From Streptomyces ambofaciens ATCC 23877 (lineage in GTDB: Bacteria; Actinomycetota; Actinomycetes; Streptomycetales; Streptomycetaceae): a stretch of 64,000 nt of DNA. Positions 63,532 to 64,000 of the stretch are shown piece after piece (the stretch's first letter is position 1; each line of letters opens with the position of its first letter). The position numbers and the translations under genes are program-made. Under the pieces are notes generated by a model that was given only the letters and a program-made list of their open reading frames with translations, searched no databases and was not told the DNA's origin. The stretch is from positions 2,405,001-2,469,000 of the forward strand of contig NZ_CP012382.1 in NCBI RefSeq assembly GCF_001267885.1, in the 5' to 3' direction.

Positions 63532-64000
63532 ATGAACACCGTGAGAACCGCCGACGAGGAAACCGTCGGAGCGCAGAAAGTGGCCGTCGTCACGGGCGCC
63601 GGATCCGGCATCGGCCGGGCGGTCGCCCTCGAACTGCTGGCGGCCGGCTGGTCCGTGGCGCTCGCTGGCCGACGCCCCGGGACCCTGGAGGAGACGGCCG
63701 CACTGGCCCCGGCGGGCGGCTCCGCGCTCCCCGTCCGCGCCGACGTGTCACACCCGGAGGACGTGGCGGCCCTGTTCAGCGCCGTACGCGAGCGCTTCGG
63801 ACGGCTGGACCTGCTGTTCAACAACGCCGGGACGTTCGGCCCGGGCGGCGTGCCGGTCGAGGAGCTGCCCTACGAGGCGTGGCGCCACGTGGTGGACACC
63901 AACCTCAACGGGGCGTTCCTGTGCGCGCAGGCGGCGTACCGGCAGATGAAGGAGCAGCGCCCGCAGGGGGGCCGGATCATCAACAACGGCTCGATCTCGG
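63532..64000 (+). CDS. Short-chain dehydrogenase/reductase, 3' end beyond window
   Basis: The first 156 residues are visible. After a short tail, [33 protein letters not shown] gives the TGxxxGIG cofactor motif; [10 protein letters not shown] (NNAG) and the approach to the catalytic Ser (IINNGSIS) follow. The active-site Tyr-x-x-x-Lys lies outside the window. The gene is divergent from the phosphatase. TACGCT 8 bp before the ATG and no ribosome site suggest a leaderless transcript. The substrate is unknown. Confidence 0.9.
   Translation, partial: MNTVRTADEETVGAQKVAVVTGAGSGIGRAVALELLAAGWSVALAGRRPGTLEETAALAPAGGSALPVRADVSHPEDVAALFSAVRERFGRLDLLFNNAGTFGPGGVPVEELPYEAWRHVVDTNLNGAFLCAQAAYRQMKEQRPQGGRIINNGSIS

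Overview
The window is actinobacterial chromosome, almost certainly Streptomyces. It has very high GC, strong GC bias at third codon positions, GTG starts, many secreted proteins and lipoproteins, and gene families typical of the genus (BTAD/NB-ARC regulator, DUF5753/DUF397 pair, DUF6243, solitary Prim-Pol protein). The order bifunctional amylase-pullulanase, aglA, malG, malF, malE, malR, PAP2 protein, glnE, yefM/yoeB, nadE, second glutamine synthetase matches what I remember of the S. coelicolor core-arm boundary. I see no tRNA, rRNA, CRISPR array, transposase or prophage gene.

Region 1 (1-5.4 kb) holds the end of a secreted DUF1996 protein, a small lipoprotein, a TPR protein, a one-pass membrane protein with a sigma-like cytoplasmic end, a TetR regulator and a CHMI-type tautomerase. 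Region 2 (5.4-20.3 kb) is a starch and maltodextrin locus. Two secreted GH13 enzymes (an 1804-residue amylase-pullulanase fusion and a 457-residue alpha-amylase) degrade starch outside the cell. The MalE lipoprotein with MalF and MalG imports maltodextrin, AglA hydrolyses it inside, and MalR (LacI family) is the likely repressor. TGCAAG/CTTGC-type repeats lie in front of the fusion, the alpha-amylase, malE and malR. Strong hairpins separate malE from malF and malG from aglA.

Region 3 (20.3-31.1 kb) is nitrogen and cofactor metabolism: a PAP2 membrane protein, glnE, the YefM/YoeB toxin-antitoxin pair, a VOC protein, glutamine-dependent nadE, a coupled DUF3105-DUF305 pair and a GlnA2-type glutamine synthetase-like ligase. 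An orphan 74-residue double-glycine-leader peptide follows. Region 4 (31-45 kb) is mixed: an XRE/DUF397 pair, an MFS exporter, an EEP-family membrane protein, panB, a DrrAB-like ABC exporter preceded by an 11-bp repeat array, a 1187-residue BTAD/NB-ARC regulator, an M50 protease, an F420:NADPH oxidoreductase, small hypothetical proteins and a methionine aminopeptidase.

Region 5 (45.5-53.7 kb) is an iron and heme island: heme oxygenase behind a DtxR/DmdR-type iron box, two HtaA-domain surface proteins (one with a LASTG sorting signal), and hmuTUV-like ABC genes diverging from them across a second iron box. Together they suggest capture of heme at the wall, import, and release of iron in the cytoplasm. 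Region 6 (53.7-64 kb) carries a lipoprotein, a Prim-Pol protein, a TetR regulator divergent from a DUF6243 gene, an Rsm22-type methyltransferase, a 59-bp tandem repeat array, a serine hydrolase that seems to start at CTG and is coupled to a Bcr/CflA-type exporter, a Gfo/Idh/MocA oxidoreductase, a Tat-exported PhoD-type phosphatase and the start of an SDR gene cut by the window edge.

All calls rest on reading the sequence and remembered family knowledge. No database search or folding program was run.
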